Shown: in pieces, positions 1 to 8,401 of the stretch
Position numbering within the stretch: position 1 is the stretch's first letter
How the letters are laid out: each line of letters begins with the position of its first letter
From: Actinophytocola sp.
Lineage (GTDB): Bacteria; Actinomycetota; Actinomycetes; Mycobacteriales; Pseudonocardiaceae
NCBI GenBank assembly: GCA_009377475.1
Contig: WHTY01000035.1
Location: 1 to 41,276, forward strand
Reading direction: 5' to 3'
Length of the DNA: 41,276 bases
Notes under the pieces: generated by a model
The model's database searches: none
Told to the model about the DNA's origin: nothing
Seen by the model: only the letters and a program-made list of their open reading frames with translations
Position numbers and translations under genes: made by a program

Positions 1-39
1 GCCGTTGAACGAGCCGCAACGACACGCCATTTTAGTGGC

Positions 40-45
40 TACACT
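40..45 (+). promoter_or_regulatory. Possible -10 element for the FAD oxidoreductase
   Basis: TACACT matches the actinobacterial -10 pattern TANNNT and lies about 125 bases before the first start codon in the window. No convincing -35 hexamer is seen at the usual distance, so this is only a candidate. Confidence 0.3.
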
Positions 46-169
46 GGGTCGTCAAGAGAGTCACCCTACGCAGGTCAAGACACAATCTCTACGGAGAGTT
101 ACGGCAACTTCGGCCTAGGGTCAGAAGCAGCACGGCATCACCGCCGCGCCACACCTGGAAGGCCAACCC

Positions 170-1589
170 ATGAGCACAACCCTTGACCCCGCAGCGCGGG
201 CCGCAACCGCCGCCCCCTTCGACGACCTCGCGGGACTGCTTCGCGGCACGCTCATCACCCCTGACGGCCCCGGCTACGACGAGGCCCGGCAGGTCTACAA
301 CGCCATGATCGACCGGTTCCCTGCGGCGATCGCGCAGTGCAGAGACGTCACCGACGTGCGGAACTGCGTGCGGTTCGCGCGTGAGCACGACGTCGAGATC
401 GCGATCCGAGGCGGCGGCCACAACGCGGGCGGGCTCGGCACCTGGGACGGCGCGCTCGTCATCGACCTGTCGCCGATGCGCAGCACCACGGTTGACCCCG
501 AGCGACGCACCGTCCGGGTCGACGGCGGCTGCACGTGGGCCGACGTCGACCACGCCACCGTCGATTTCGGGATGGCGACCCCGTCCGGGTTCATCGGATC
601 GACCGGGGTCGGTGGGCTGACCCTCGGCGGCGGCGTTGGCTACCTGACCCGGCAGTACGGGCTCACCATCGACAGCATGCTGTCCGCGGACGTCGTGCTC
701 GCCAACGGCGAATTCGTGACAGAGCGAGGACTCGCACAGCGACCTGTTCTGGGCGTTGCGCGGGGGCGGCGGCAACTTCGGCGTCGTCACGTCGTTCACC
801 TTCCGGCGCCATCCGATCGGTGAGAACGGCGTCGTCTACGGCGGCCCTGTGCTCTACGACATCGCCGACACCCCCGAGGTCATGCGGTGGTACCGCGAGC
901 TGCTGCCCTCGCTGCCCGAGGAGCTCAGTGGCTGGCTCGGGTTGCTGACGATCCCGCCAGCGCCGCCATTCCCGGAAGAGCTCTGGGGCAGGAAGTCCTG
1001 CGGCATCATCTGGTGCTACACCGGGCCGCACGACCGCCTTGACGAGGTGCTTGAGCCGGTGCGGAGCTTCGGCTCGCCACTGCTCGTCGGCCTGCACGAC
1101 ATGCCCTTCACCGCGCTCCAGACGGCGTTCGACGCGCTCTACCCCGCCGGTCTCCAGTGGTACTGGCGTGCCGACTTCTTCAACGAGATCTCCGACGAGG
1201 CGATCGACATCCACCTGGAATACGGCAAGAAGCTGCCCACCGGTCACTCGACGATGCACCTCTACCCCATCGACGGGGCGGCGAGCCGGGTACCTGCCGA
1301 CGCGACCGCGTTCGCCTATCGAGGCGGCGGCTGGGCAGGAGTGATCGTCGGCGTCGACCCAGACCCCGGCAACGCGCCCGCCATCACCGAGTGGACGAAG
1401 GACTACTGGTCAGCCCTGCACCCCACCTCAGCGGGCGGGGCCTACATCAACTTCCTGATGGAAGAGGGCCAGGACCGCGTCAAGGCGTCCTACCTCGGCA
1501 ACTACGAACGGCTCAGCCGGATCAAGCACCGCTACGACCCGGACAACGTCTTCCACGTCAACCAGAACATCCAACCCGCGGCCGACTGA
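170..1589 (+). pseudogene. FAD-binding oxidoreductase (PCMH/BBE family), frameshifted
   Basis: Two reading frames together give one full-length berberine-bridge-like flavoprotein of about 470 residues. The first frame (ATG 170, preceded by GGAAGG at 157-162) carries the FAD-binding PCMH domain, including RGGGHNAGG with His84, the usual 8-alpha-histidyl FAD attachment site, and TGVGGLTLGGG. The second frame resumes at about 723 with SEDSHSDLFWALRGGGGNFG and ends in the BBE signature DPDNVFHVNQNI. The break is at 721-723: one extra base, or two missing bases, moves translation from VT to SED. The first frame alone would stop at 823 and lose the substrate domain. It is either a recent pseudogene or a sequencing error, since both halves remain well conserved. 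Members oxidise alcohols, sugars or natural-product intermediates; the substrate cannot be told here. Confidence 0.85.
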
Positions 1590-1598
1590 CCAGCGTGC

Positions 1599-1625
1599 CG
1601 GTTGCCGCGTGGCGCGCGGCAACCG
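1599..1625. terminator. Bidirectional hairpin between convergent genes
   Basis: CGGTTGCCGCG (1599-1609) pairs perfectly with CGCGGCAACCG (1615-1625), an 11-bp stem with a 5-base loop. It sits between the end of the flavoprotein (1589) and the end of the convergent gene (1638), so it could stop transcription from both sides. There is no clear T tract, as is common in GC-rich actinomycetes. Confidence 0.6.
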
Positions 1626-1637
1626 TGCCGGTCGGGC

Positions 1638-1841
1638 TCAGCGTCGTTGAATAGTGGGCTTCGGCACGTGGTTCGCGGTGCAGACGCAGCCTCGGTCGAA
1701 GTGCCGATCGGTCGTCGCGGCGCAGAATCGCGCCGCGATCCGGTCGTGGTCGTCCCAGGGGTGGGGGCATGCGGGACACCCGGGCGTCTCGCCGCCGACA
1801 TCGAGGTCGGCGGTCTCGTGCTTGAGGTCGCTTGCCAACAT
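1638..1841 (-). CDS. Small Cys-rich protein, 67 residues, function unknown
   Basis: A 67-residue protein starting at ATG 1841. The middle reads like a small metal-binding module: GCPACPHPWDDHDRIAARFC, followed by RGCVC, giving CxxC, a His-rich linker, a lone Cys and CxC. This resembles short conserved hypothetical actinobacterial proteins with a CPAC...HD...C...CVC arrangement, probably a zinc-ribbon-like fold, but no named family is certain. The frame stays open upstream to 2162, yet that part shows no coding character. No Shine-Dalgarno sequence precedes the ATG, so the message may be leaderless. It runs convergent to the flavoprotein. Confidence 0.5.
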   Translation of the reverse strand: MLASDLKHETADLDVGGETPGCPACPHPWDDHDRIAARFCAATTDRHFDRGCVCTANHVPKPTIQRR

Positions 1842-2155
1842 AGTTGTGTCCGATCTGTGCGATCGTCGTCGCACGTGGTGGTACCTCGAACTGTACGCGC
1901 CCACCACATCAGGACGACGTGCACGGCGCGTGGCGGCCTCGATCGCGGCGCGGGAACAAATCCGCTCCGGGGTGCGTTGTGCAGGATAGGTCGAAGTTTT
2001 GAAGTGTTCGTGTGCCAAGCACGCTCGCGCAGAAACTTGGTGCGGGCGTCGTTTTTCTCCTTGCAGGACAAGCCGAGAAGTCGTCGTCAGAGCAACCCGG
2101 CCACGCGGGGCCGCACAGTGCGACCCGGCATACATCCTCACAAGGAGAACAAAGA
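1842..2155 (+). other. Non-coding region with the cold-shock gene leader
   Basis: Apart from the cold-shock ribosome binding site AAGGAG at 2142-2147, no gene is supported here. The open frames in this stretch look random and show none of the third-position G/C bias of the neighbours. Cold-shock genes commonly have long structured leaders; the T-rich patch near 2050-2062 may be part of one, but no cold box is identified. Confidence 0.4.
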
Positions 2156-2356
2156 ATGACACAAGGAACCGTGAAGTGGTTCAACGCTGAAAAGGGCTTC
2201 GGCTTCATCGCTCGCGAGGACGGCCCTGACGTCTTCGTGCACTACTCCGAGATCGACGGAACCGGCTTCCGTAGCCTCGAGGAGAACCAGCGCGTCGAGT
2301 TCGAGCTCACGCAGGGCAACAAGGGCCCGCAGGCCAGCAGCGTGCGAACCCTCTGA
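2156..2356 (+). CDS. Cold-shock protein, CspA family
   Basis: A 66-residue single cold-shock domain, the normal family length. It carries RNP1 as KGFGFI (residues 13-18) and RNP2 as VFVHY (26-30), plus the N-terminal GTVKWFN. Such proteins bind single-stranded RNA and DNA and melt secondary structure. The start is fixed by AAGGAG at 2142-2147, eight bases before the ATG; in-frame starts further upstream would add a sequence unlike the family. The gene is monocistronic and ends at a strong terminator. Several csp paralogues are usual in actinomycetes, so no specific symbol is given. Confidence 0.95.
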   Translation: MTQGTVKWFNAEKGFGFIAREDGPDVFVHYSEIDGTGFRSLEENQRVEFELTQGNKGPQASSVRTL

Positions 2357-2377
2357 TCCAGCCCTAGCACCACGTTG

Positions 2378-2416
2378 ACGCCGTGCCCGTGTGAGACCCT
2401 CACGCGGGCACGGCGT
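2378..2416 (+). terminator. Strong hairpin terminator after the cold-shock gene
   Basis: The arms 2378-2395 and 2399-2416 pair over 18 bp with one G-T wobble and a 3-base loop. It lies 22 bases after the cold-shock stop codon and before the convergent glyoxalase-like gene, so it may serve both directions. Confidence 0.8.
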
Positions 2417-2579
2417 TGCTGCTCGTATACAGCGTTCGCTACCTCTGAATGTAGCAATTGCTGATTGATTGGTGTACCTGCTCGAACTGGCCACCACCAA
2501 CAACCAGGAACGCCGATGACCTACGCGACGCCGCAAGCATTGCGCGCCGCCCTGCTTGCGTGGCGGGCGGCCACTGGCC

Positions 2580-2996
2580 TCATTCCTGGAAGTCGGCCGC
2601 GGTCATGCCGTCCGTATGCCCGGTCGGCCAATGCACCAGTTCGATACGGTTGCCGTCCGGGTCGGTGAGCCACGTCGCCTGGAAGTCGGTGGAGTCATCC
2701 GGCGATGTCGGCGCGGCGACGTCGACGCCCTGCGCTGTAAGCCGCGCGATGGTGGCGTCCATCGACTCCACCATGACGACGAAATGACTGAGACCGGTGC
2801 CGATGTCCACACCAGTGGCGTGCGGGTCGTGGACGAGTTCGAGAGTGACGAAGTCGTCACCGGGGAGCTTGAGCATGGTCAACTCCCCGAGCGGCGTCTC
2901 GGGGACACGCCCGACCACCTCATAGCCAAGCGCCGTGTAGAAGGCGAGCGACCGGTCGATGTCGGCCACACGGAGACCGAAATGCAGCGTCCTCAT
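2580..2996 (-). CDS. Glyoxalase/VOC family protein
   Basis: A 138-residue vicinal-oxygen-chelate protein with two beta-alpha-beta-beta-beta halves. The four expected metal ligands are in place: His5 (LHFGL), Glu53 (TLELV), His71 (LSHFV) and Glu119 (DGNRIELVHW), the same H/E/H/E set used by glyoxalase I. It could therefore be a lactoylglutathione-lyase-like enzyme or another metal-dependent VOC enzyme; actinomycetes lack glutathione, so a different thiol or substrate is likely. The start ATG at 2996 follows GGGAGA at a good distance. It appears to be a single-gene unit. Confidence 0.85.
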   Translation of the reverse strand: MRTLHFGLRVADIDRSLAFYTALGYEVVGRVPETPLGELTMLKLPGDDFVTLELVHDPHATGVDIGTGLSHFVVMVESMDATIARLTAQGVDVAAPTSPDDSTDFQATWLTDPDGNRIELVHWPTGHTDGMTAADFQE

Positions 2997-3378
2997 TGAC
3001 TCTCCCGTTGCGACCAGACTGGACGACGGCCGCTGCGTGATCCGACCGCTTCGTCAGCACTTCGCTCCACCCTAGGCACCTCTCTCCTACACCGAAACGA
3101 TTGCCGATGAGATAAGGACGCCCGCGACAGTCCAAAGTCATCGGAGTGGCTGGACGGGATATGCCAGACTCGTGTCTCATGGTCGCGAATAATCCGTTCC
3201 GCGCGCCGAGCGCCAGCTCTCGAATCCACGCATCCGATGCCTCGAATTCGGCGCGGCGGTGGATCTGGCTCGCGATAGTCGGCTGGATATTCACGGTTAT
3301 CGTGGAGTACGCGACGACGTCGCTGCTCAACGCGCTGTCGTTGCTTGCTGTGCGGTTCGGCTGCGCGGCACGCCGACG
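2997..3378. other. 382-base gap without a supported gene
   Basis: Base composition is more mixed than in the flanking genes. One plus-strand frame (about 3146-3412) would encode a short protein with a hydrophobic stretch (WIWLAIVGWIFTVIVEY), but it lacks a ribosome binding site and overlaps the end of the next gene, so it is not called. The promoter of the glyoxalase-like gene should lie near 3000-3060. Confidence 0.4.
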
Positions 3379-4029
3379 TCATTCGGCAGTGTCGTTGACC
3401 TGCTTGGCGTAGCCGACGGTCCGGGTCACAAGCGCCGCCGCGTCCTCGTCCGACATGCCATATGCGGCGAACGCCGAGTGTGGCAGGCGCCGCACCGCAC
3501 GCAGCGCGTCGGCGAACATGTCCTTGCGGAACCCCGGATCGTGCTCAACGGCGAGTTCCAGCAAGCACGGCATCGAGTATCGGCCCGACCGCATGATGCC
3601 GTCGACATCGATGTAGTCGCGAACGGCACCCCGGCCGAAGAGCGCGCACACCTTGTTGGCCACGGCGTCGTCGGCGTGCAGGACTGGACCGATCTCCAAC
3701 TGGGCGGGTGGGTAGGCGCGCCAGTCGACACCAAGCTCGACGCGACCGTGCGCACCATCCGCCGGATCCGCGACTTCCAACCGAGCGAAGGTCGCGCCGT
3801 CGCGTGTCACCGTCGCGTCAAGGCCGTCCGCTCCGTAAGCGTCCAGCAACGCCTGGACCGCGTCCGGAAACCGACCTTCGATGTCCATCGTGGTGAAGAG
3901 GTCGACGTCCTCAGAGCGCCGGTTGATCAACCCGTGCGCTTGCACGGCATACCCACCAGCAAGGCAGAAGCCGTGCCGGCCGATCGCGCTGAGCCCGACA
4001 CGCGCCAGGCGCTCATGCAGTGGGTCCAT
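3379..4029 (-). CDS. AbiEii/AbiGii-type nucleotidyltransferase (toxin-like)
   Basis: A 216-residue DNA polymerase beta-like nucleotidyltransferase. The active-site pattern is visible: GGYAVQAHG (from residue 25), RRSEDVDLF with the acidic pair Asp41 and Asp43, and a third acidic residue Asp102 in ELGVDW, followed by ANKVCALFGRGAVRDYID with a conserved Lys126. Proteins of this family include the AbiEii toxin of phage abortive infection and the mycobacterial MenT toxins, which add nucleotides to tRNA or another acceptor. The start lies 6 bases after the stop of its partner, so the two genes are translationally coupled. Toxicity is not shown by the sequence; many actinobacterial members are uncharacterised. 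Confidence 0.75.
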   Translation of the reverse strand: MDPLHERLARVGLSAIGRHGFCLAGGYAVQAHGLINRRSEDVDLFTTMDIEGRFPDAVQALLDAYGADGLDATVTRDGATFARLEVADPADGAHGRVELGVDWRAYPPAQLEIGPVLHADDAVANKVCALFGRGAVRDYIDVDGIMRSGRYSMPCLLELAVEHDPGFRKDMFADALRAVRRLPHSAFAAYGMSDEDAAALVTRTVGYAKQVNDTAE

Positions 4030-4035
4030 CGGCGC

Positions 4036-4359
4036 TCAGGAGACGTCCGCCAGCTCGGGGAAGCGCTGTTCCCACAGCTCCCGCGCTCGTCGCGGCAAGA
4101 AGAGCTCCCGCCACACCGCGCGCAGCATCGGCCCGTTGAGGTAGCGGCGCACGTCCTGGACGTCCATGGCTTCCCGGAGAACGACCTCGTACATGAGGTT
4201 CAGCTCCCGAGGTTCATCCAGGTTGTAGGTGCCCTGCTCGGACCAGTCCAGGCGCAACGGCAGCTCGACAAGACCGACCGTCGGCCCCACCAGCTCATCG
4301 AGGCTGCCCGCCACGACGTAGGGCCGACGCTCGCTGTGGAGCACCCGTTCCTTTGCCAT
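4036..4359 (-). CDS. Conserved partner of the AbiEii-type nucleotidyltransferase
   Basis: About 107 residues from ATG 4359, with a possible GTG start at 4416 giving 126. The sequence has no recognised HTH or catalytic motif. It contains VELPLRLDWS, then a helical RELNLMYEVVLREA segment and LRAVWRELFLP. By position, just upstream of and coupled to the toxin-like gene, it is the probable antitoxin or accessory subunit. It lacks the wHTH of classical AbiEi, so if this is a toxin-antitoxin pair the antitoxin is of another kind. The role is inferred from context only. Confidence 0.6.
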   Translation of the reverse strand: MAKERVLHSERRPYVVAGSLDELVGPTVGLVELPLRLDWSEQGTYNLDEPRELNLMYEVVLREAMDVQDVRRYLNGPMLRAVWRELFLPRRARELWEQRFPELADVS

Positions 4360-4365
4360 GCACTC

Positions 4366-4371
4366 AGTATG
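4366..4371 (-). promoter_or_regulatory. Candidate leaderless -10 element for the AbiEii-like operon
   Basis: CATACT on the minus strand ends six bases before ATG 4359, the spacing expected for a leaderless transcript starting at the A of the ATG. No Shine-Dalgarno sequence precedes that ATG, which fits. Confidence 0.45.
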
Positions 4372-4416
4372 ACCGATCACCGACCGCGTAGCGCGGCAAC
4401 GCCGCTCGTGGCGCAC

Positions 4417-4528
4417 AGTTGATCAACTACCCGCGCGCTGTGACACGATTATGTCGCTTTCGCCCGTTCCTGTTGGCAACACCGCGCGGTAAGTTGATCG
4501 ACTGTGGCGGAGACTCAGTTGATCGACT
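4417..4528. repeat. Three copies of a 12-bp palindrome, AGTTGATCRACT
   Basis: AGTTGATCAACT at 4417-4428 is a perfect palindrome, and AGTTGATCGACT recurs at 4492-4503 and 4517-4528. The starts are 75 and 25 bases apart. The group occupies the 180-base gap between the toxin-like operon (start 4359) and the end of the lamin-tail gene (4540), so it lies upstream of the operon promoter. The likely reading is a cluster of operator sites for that operon, but no cognate regulator is identified. Confidence 0.6.
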
Positions 4529-4539
4529 CCGGCGCGGCC

Positions 4540-4989
4540 TCAGCAGTACTTGTACCCCGGACCAGAACTGCCCCACGAGCACTTGTCGACCAGCGTGCCG
4601 TTTTTCCTGCGCAGCTTGGCCGTGTCGCCGCTGTTGTTCCAGACGTACCAGTCACGCCGCCAGTAGCGGTCGTTCCAGTCGTTGGCCCCCCTGCCGGTGT
4701 GGATCCGCATCCGCTTGCCCGGCTTGATCTTGGTGCGCGGGAACGTGTAGACGTGGCCCGCCGCATCCCGCAACTTCCAGCCCTTGAGGTACCGCGTCTT
4801 CTTCGAGTTGTTTTTGAGCACGATGAACTCGGCGTTGAGGCTGGCGTTGCTGCCGTCGTCGCTGCCGGGCGAGTCGTAGACGGCCTTGTAGATCACGATG
4901 CCGCCCGCAGCGTGCGCCGGTGGCGTGGCGAGCGCTCCGGCGAGCGCCATGGCAACGCCGAGCACCACAATCCTGAACAGTTTGGTCAC
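4540..4989 (-). CDS. Secreted lamin-tail-domain protein
   Basis: A 149-residue exported protein. It has a Sec signal peptide with hydrophobic core VVLGVAMALAGALA and a likely cleavage after AHA near residue 27. The rest is a single lamin-tail-like domain: GIVIYKAVYDSPGSD, NAEFIVLKNNSKK, LKGWKLRDAAGHVYTFP, IKPGKRMRIHTGRG, YVWNNSGDTAKLRRKNG. Two Cys near the C-terminus (KCSWG and the terminal KYC) could form a disulphide. The GTG start at 4989 is preceded by GAGAGGAT at a suitable distance. Bacterial lamin-tail domains are often part of surface nucleases or adhesins; here the domain stands alone, so the role is unknown. Confidence 0.85.
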   Translation of the reverse strand: MTKLFRIVVLGVAMALAGALATPPAHAAGGIVIYKAVYDSPGSDDGSNASLNAEFIVLKNNSKKTRYLKGWKLRDAAGHVYTFPRTKIKPGKRMRIHTGRGANDWNDRYWRRDWYVWNNSGDTAKLRRKNGTLVDKCSWGSSGPGYKYC

Positions 4990-5222
4990 GGAGATCCTCT
5001 CGGATAAGCAGGGATACGACGTCGCGGGGGTGACCAGCGAACGTCGTCAGGCGCGGACTACGTCGCGTGGATGGACGCGGTCGTTACCGTCCGCGCACGG
5101 CGAGGCGAGAGTTCACCGGGATGGACCAGCGACCGACACCTGGTCAGGGCCGCTGGCAAGTACTCAGCGAAATCAGTGGCATGTGCGTAGGCCCGGAACC
5201 TACGCCGGTGACACCCGCTGGC

Positions 5223-6677
5223 TCACTCACCCGCCAGCAGCTCCCGGCCCTTGCCTCGTGCGGCCTTGCCGGTCGTCGTCCGAGGTAGCGCGTCGACGAA
5301 CCGGATCACACGCGGGTACTTGTACGGCGCGGTCACCGTTCGGACATGGTCCTGCAACGCCGCCGCCAGGTCCGCCAAGGCGTCACCAGCGTCACCGCCA
5401 ACGACGACCAGCGCGGCCACGACCTCGCCGCGCTGCGCGTCCGGTATCCCAGCGACGAGGCAGTCGCGCACCGCACTGTGGCTGCGCAACGCCGTCTCGA
5501 CCTCGACCGGGTCGATGCGGTAGCCGGACGACAGGATCACGTCGTCGACACGCGATTGGAAGAACAGCCAACCGTCGTCGTCCTGCTGGAACAGGTCCCC
5601 GGTCGGCCACCACCGGCCGTCGACCAGCTCCGGCTCCGGCACCAGCGACAGCGTGGGCAGCGTGGTCGCGTCCACCTGCAACTCACCGTCGTGCAGCCGC
5701 GTCGCCACGCCGGGCAGCGGACGTCCCGCCGAGCCGGGCGGCGCGTCCGCATCCGGCGGAGCGCCCGCGATGTGGCCGGTCTCGGTCTGCCCGTAGCCGT
5801 CCGCGATGGTCAGCCCGGTCGCGGCGCGCCACCGCGCGATCGTCTCCTTGTCCAGCGGCTCCCCCGCCGCAACCAGCCTGCGCAACGACGGCAGCGCGGG
5901 CGGGTCACCAGCCGCCAGCAGCATCCGCCACTCGGTCGGCGACATGCACAGCACGGTCACGCCCTCATCCCGCACTGTCGCCATTCGCTGCTCGACGTCG
6001 AACCGCGCCTCGTGCAACACCGCCACCGCGCCCATCAGCCACGGCGCGAGGAACGCATTTCGCGTGGACTTCGACCAGCCGGGCGCGGCGGTGCTCCACA
6101 CGATGTCGCCGGGGCGGGCGCCCAGCCAGTGCTCGGCCTGCAGCCGCTGTCCCCACACGTAGCGCTGGCCGTGCCAGACCGGCTTGGGCGTGCCCGTCGA
6201 CCCCGACGTGAACAGCAGGAACGCCGGGTCGTCTTCCGGCAGGTCCGGGGCTGGCGGGACGTCCGATCCCGCGTCCCCCGCGCCCCACGCGGACAGCGGT
6301 AGCACGTTGCCGTCGAGCCCGGCGTCGGCGAGAACGTCGAGGTACTGGTCGTCGGCGACCACCAGGCGCGGGACGGCGGTTCGCGCGCGGACGCGCAGAT
6401 CCTCCGCTCGCAACATCGGACTGCACGGCGCCATCACCGCGCCCATCCGCAGGCACGCCAGCATCGTCAGGACCCACTCGCTGCGCGACCCGCACAGCGT
6501 GTAGACGACGTCGCCGCGCCGCACGCCCAGCGCAGCGAACCTCGCCGCCGTCGCGCGGGCACCGTCGGCCAGCTCGCCGAACGTCCACGCCCGGCGGCGG
6601 TGCGCGGCATCGATGGTGACCAACGCGATGTGGCCGGGCGGAGCGTGCTCGACCAGGTCCCGCGTCACGTTTGCCAT
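5223..6677 (-). CDS. AMP-dependent acyl-CoA synthetase / ligase
   Basis: About 484 residues of the ANL superfamily. The adenylate-binding loop is FLLFTSGSTGTPKPV, followed by DGYGQTETG (A5) and GDLFQQDDDGWLFFQSRVDD with SSGYRIDP at the hinge, and the C-terminal lysine in RTTTGKAARGK. It activates a carboxylic acid with ATP and transfers it to CoA; overall layout is closest to medium-chain or acetyl/propionyl-type synthetases, but the substrate is not determined. The start ATG at 6677 follows GAGGTGG; the frame extends to 6728 without family-like sequence. It is transcribed after the small membrane protein gene but 117 bases away, so an operon is uncertain. Confidence 0.9.
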   Translation of the reverse strand: MANVTRDLVEHAPPGHIALVTIDAAHRRRAWTFGELADGARATAARFAALGVRRGDVVYTLCGSRSEWVLTMLACLRMGAVMAPCSPMLRAEDLRVRARTAVPRLVVADDQYLDVLADAGLDGNVLPLSAWGAGDAGSDVPPAPDLPEDDPAFLLFTSGSTGTPKPVWHGQRYVWGQRLQAEHWLGARPGDIVWSTAAPGWSKSTRNAFLAPWLMGAVAVLHEARFDVEQRMATVRDEGVTVLCMSPTEWRMLLAAGDPPALPSLRRLVAAGEPLDKETIARWRAATGLTIADGYGQTETGHIAGAPPDADAPPGSAGRPLPGVATRLHDGELQVDATTLPTLSLVPEPELVDGRWWPTGDLFQQDDDGWLFFQSRVDDVILSSGYRIDPVEVETALRSHSAVRDCLVAGIPDAQRGEVVAALVVVGGDAGDALADLAAALQDHVRTVTAPYKYPRVIRFVDALPRTTTGKAARGKGRELLAGE

Positions 6678-6794
6678 CAATCCACCTCGCGTCCGACAGC
6701 GCCGCGACCGCCCGGCGCGGCATGGCACCAGGTCGCGAGGCTAACCCATGACGACCCGTGTCGACCTACGCTGACGCCGGGTGCGGCCGCCGGA

Positions 6795-7259
6795 TCAGTC
6801 GCACACCTTCCGCCGCACGTGCTCCGGCTGGTTGCCGGGACAGGGTTCCGAGGAACCGTCTGTCGTCGCGGTTGTCGTCGTGGTGCCTGTCGTAGTGCCT
6901 GCCGTGGTGGTGGACGGCGTCGTCGTGGGCCGGGCGCGTCGAGTCGCGGTCGGCGACGCGCCGCTGGACGTCGCGCTCGACCCCGCGGTGGACGACGTGC
7001 TCGGAGTGGTGGCGCTGCTGCCGGGGATGCTGGTGGTGGCCGGGACGTCGCTGGTGACCGTGCGTTCCGTCGAGTACGTCCGTGGCAACTGTCCGGGCGA
7101 GTCGTCGTCCACCTGCGAACCGCCAGCGAGTAGCACGGCGGCACCGGTGACCAGCGCTGACATCGTCAGCCCACCGACCACTGGCCCGACAACCGCGAAC
7201 GCGCCGATCGAGCCATTCGCCCGGTGCCGACCGGCCGACCGCGACCCTGACACTCTCAC
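6795..7259 (-). CDS. Single-pass membrane protein with Thr/Ser-rich tail
   Basis: About 154 residues. A short basic N-terminus (SRSAGRHRANG) precedes one membrane segment, IGAFAVVGPVVGGLTMSALVTGAAVLLAGG, then a long Thr/Ser/Pro-rich outward region of low complexity (TTTPSTTTAGTTTGTTTTT). It ends in a short tail with two Cys (EPCPGNQ...VRRKVCD) that could form a disulphide. The orientation is cytoplasmic N-terminus by the positive-inside rule. GTG at 7259 has AGAGGG upstream; GTG at 7292 or 7253 are alternatives. No family is recognised. The tail may be glycosylated and span the wall, which is inference. Confidence 0.6.
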   Translation of the reverse strand: MRVSGSRSAGRHRANGSIGAFAVVGPVVGGLTMSALVTGAAVLLAGGSQVDDDSPGQLPRTYSTERTVTSDVPATTSIPGSSATTPSTSSTAGSSATSSGASPTATRRARPTTTPSTTTAGTTTGTTTTTATTDGSSEPCPGNQPEHVRRKVCD

Positions 7260-7491
7260 CGCACCCTCTTCTCGCGCCGGCTCCAACGGCACGGCGGACC
7301 CCGGCGCGCATGGTAGTTGTCACGCCCGGAGCAACCACAAGACGCCCAAACGGCCTAGCCGCAGCGAAGCGGTCTTTTTTCACGACGACTGCCCAATTCC
7401 GGCGCAGGTGCCTGGGCAATCGGCCGACCGTGCTCGTACTTGCTACTCTCGCCGTATTCCGAGATGAAATTCCACGCCGAACAAGACTGCT

Positions 7492-8259
7492 ATGACGACA
7501 CGACTCGAAAAATACGAATCCCGGACGACCTGGCCACTTCTCGCGTTGGCGCTTCTCTTCCTGGTCATTTACGCGTTACCGATTATTTGGCCCGATTTGC
7601 CCGGCTGGGTCCGCGCGATCACGGAAGACCTCACCTTCGCGATTTGGCTGGTTTTCGCCGCGGACCTGGCCGCGCGGGCGATCCTGTCCGGGCGCTGGTT
7701 CCACTACCTGCTGACGCATCCGATCGACCTCGTCGTCGTGGCAGTTCCCGCCCTGCGTCCGCTGCGTGTGCTGCGGGTGTTCGCGACCGCGCACGTGCTG
7801 CTCGCCCGCACGGGACGGCTCTCCGTCATGCGCACCCTGCCCGCGATCGTCATCGCCACCGCGTTGCTCGTCGTGATTGGCGCACTCGCGGTATTGGACG
7901 CCGAACGTGGCGCACCCAACGCGGAGATCACCAATTTCGGCGATGCGGTCTGGTGGAGCATGGTCACGGTGACCACCGTGGGTTACGGCGATATCGTGCC
8001 CGTGACCGTTATCGGCCGAATTACCACCGCGGGTCTCATGCTGGTGGGTATTTCGTTGATCGGTGCGGTCACCGCCAGCGTGTCGGCGTGGTTCATGTCG
8101 AACATGAACTCGGCGGAATCGGATAATGCGCAGGATGATTCCGCGATCGACGCACGACTCAGCGCGCTCGAAGCGCAGATCGGCGATATCCATCGCGTTC
8201 TCGTCGATGGGCATTCACCACGGGAACACGCGGGCACTTCAGCATCGCGGCACAACTGA
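7492..8259 (+). CDS. Voltage-gated potassium channel, six-TM type
   Basis: A 255-residue channel subunit. Four hydrophobic segments precede the pore: S1 around residues 14-33, S2-S3 around 44-85, and an Arg-spaced S4-like segment RPLRVLRVFATAHVLLART. The selectivity filter TVGYGD follows a pore helix (AVWWSMVTVT), then the inner helix LMLVGISLIGAVTASVSAWF. The C-terminus DARLSALEAQIGDIHRVLVD looks like a short coiled coil that could hold the tetramer together. Codon 29 is TTA (7576-7578), and AT-ending codons are more frequent than in its neighbours, suggesting a different history or bldA-type control. No cytoplasmic RCK domain is present. Confidence 0.9.
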   Translation: MTTRLEKYESRTTWPLLALALLFLVIYALPIIWPDLPGWVRAITEDLTFAIWLVFAADLAARAILSGRWFHYLLTHPIDLVVVAVPALRPLRVLRVFATAHVLLARTGRLSVMRTLPAIVIATALLVVIGALAVLDAERGAPNAEITNFGDAVWWSMVTVTTVGYGDIVPVTVIGRITTAGLMLVGISLIGAVTASVSAWFMSNMNSAESDNAQDDSAIDARLSALEAQIGDIHRVLVDGHSPREHAGTSASRHN

Positions 8260-8401
8260 CCGGAGTCCGGCCACACCGCGCGGGCAGGGGGCCACATGCC
8301 GCTCAACCTTCGATGGGCCGCCGTAGCAACCCAAAACGCTCTAGCTTCGTCATACCGGCATGGTGCACTCTTTGATGTCAACGAAAACCGAAGGAGACAA
8401 C

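Noticed and set aside
2920..3330. 136-codon minus-strand frame upstream of the glyoxalase-like gene
   Set aside because: Overlaps that gene in another frame, and no family-like sequence or start signal is seen.
3146..3412. 88-codon plus-strand frame with a hydrophobic stretch
   Set aside because: No ribosome binding site, weak codon bias, and its end overlaps the convergent nucleotidyltransferase gene.
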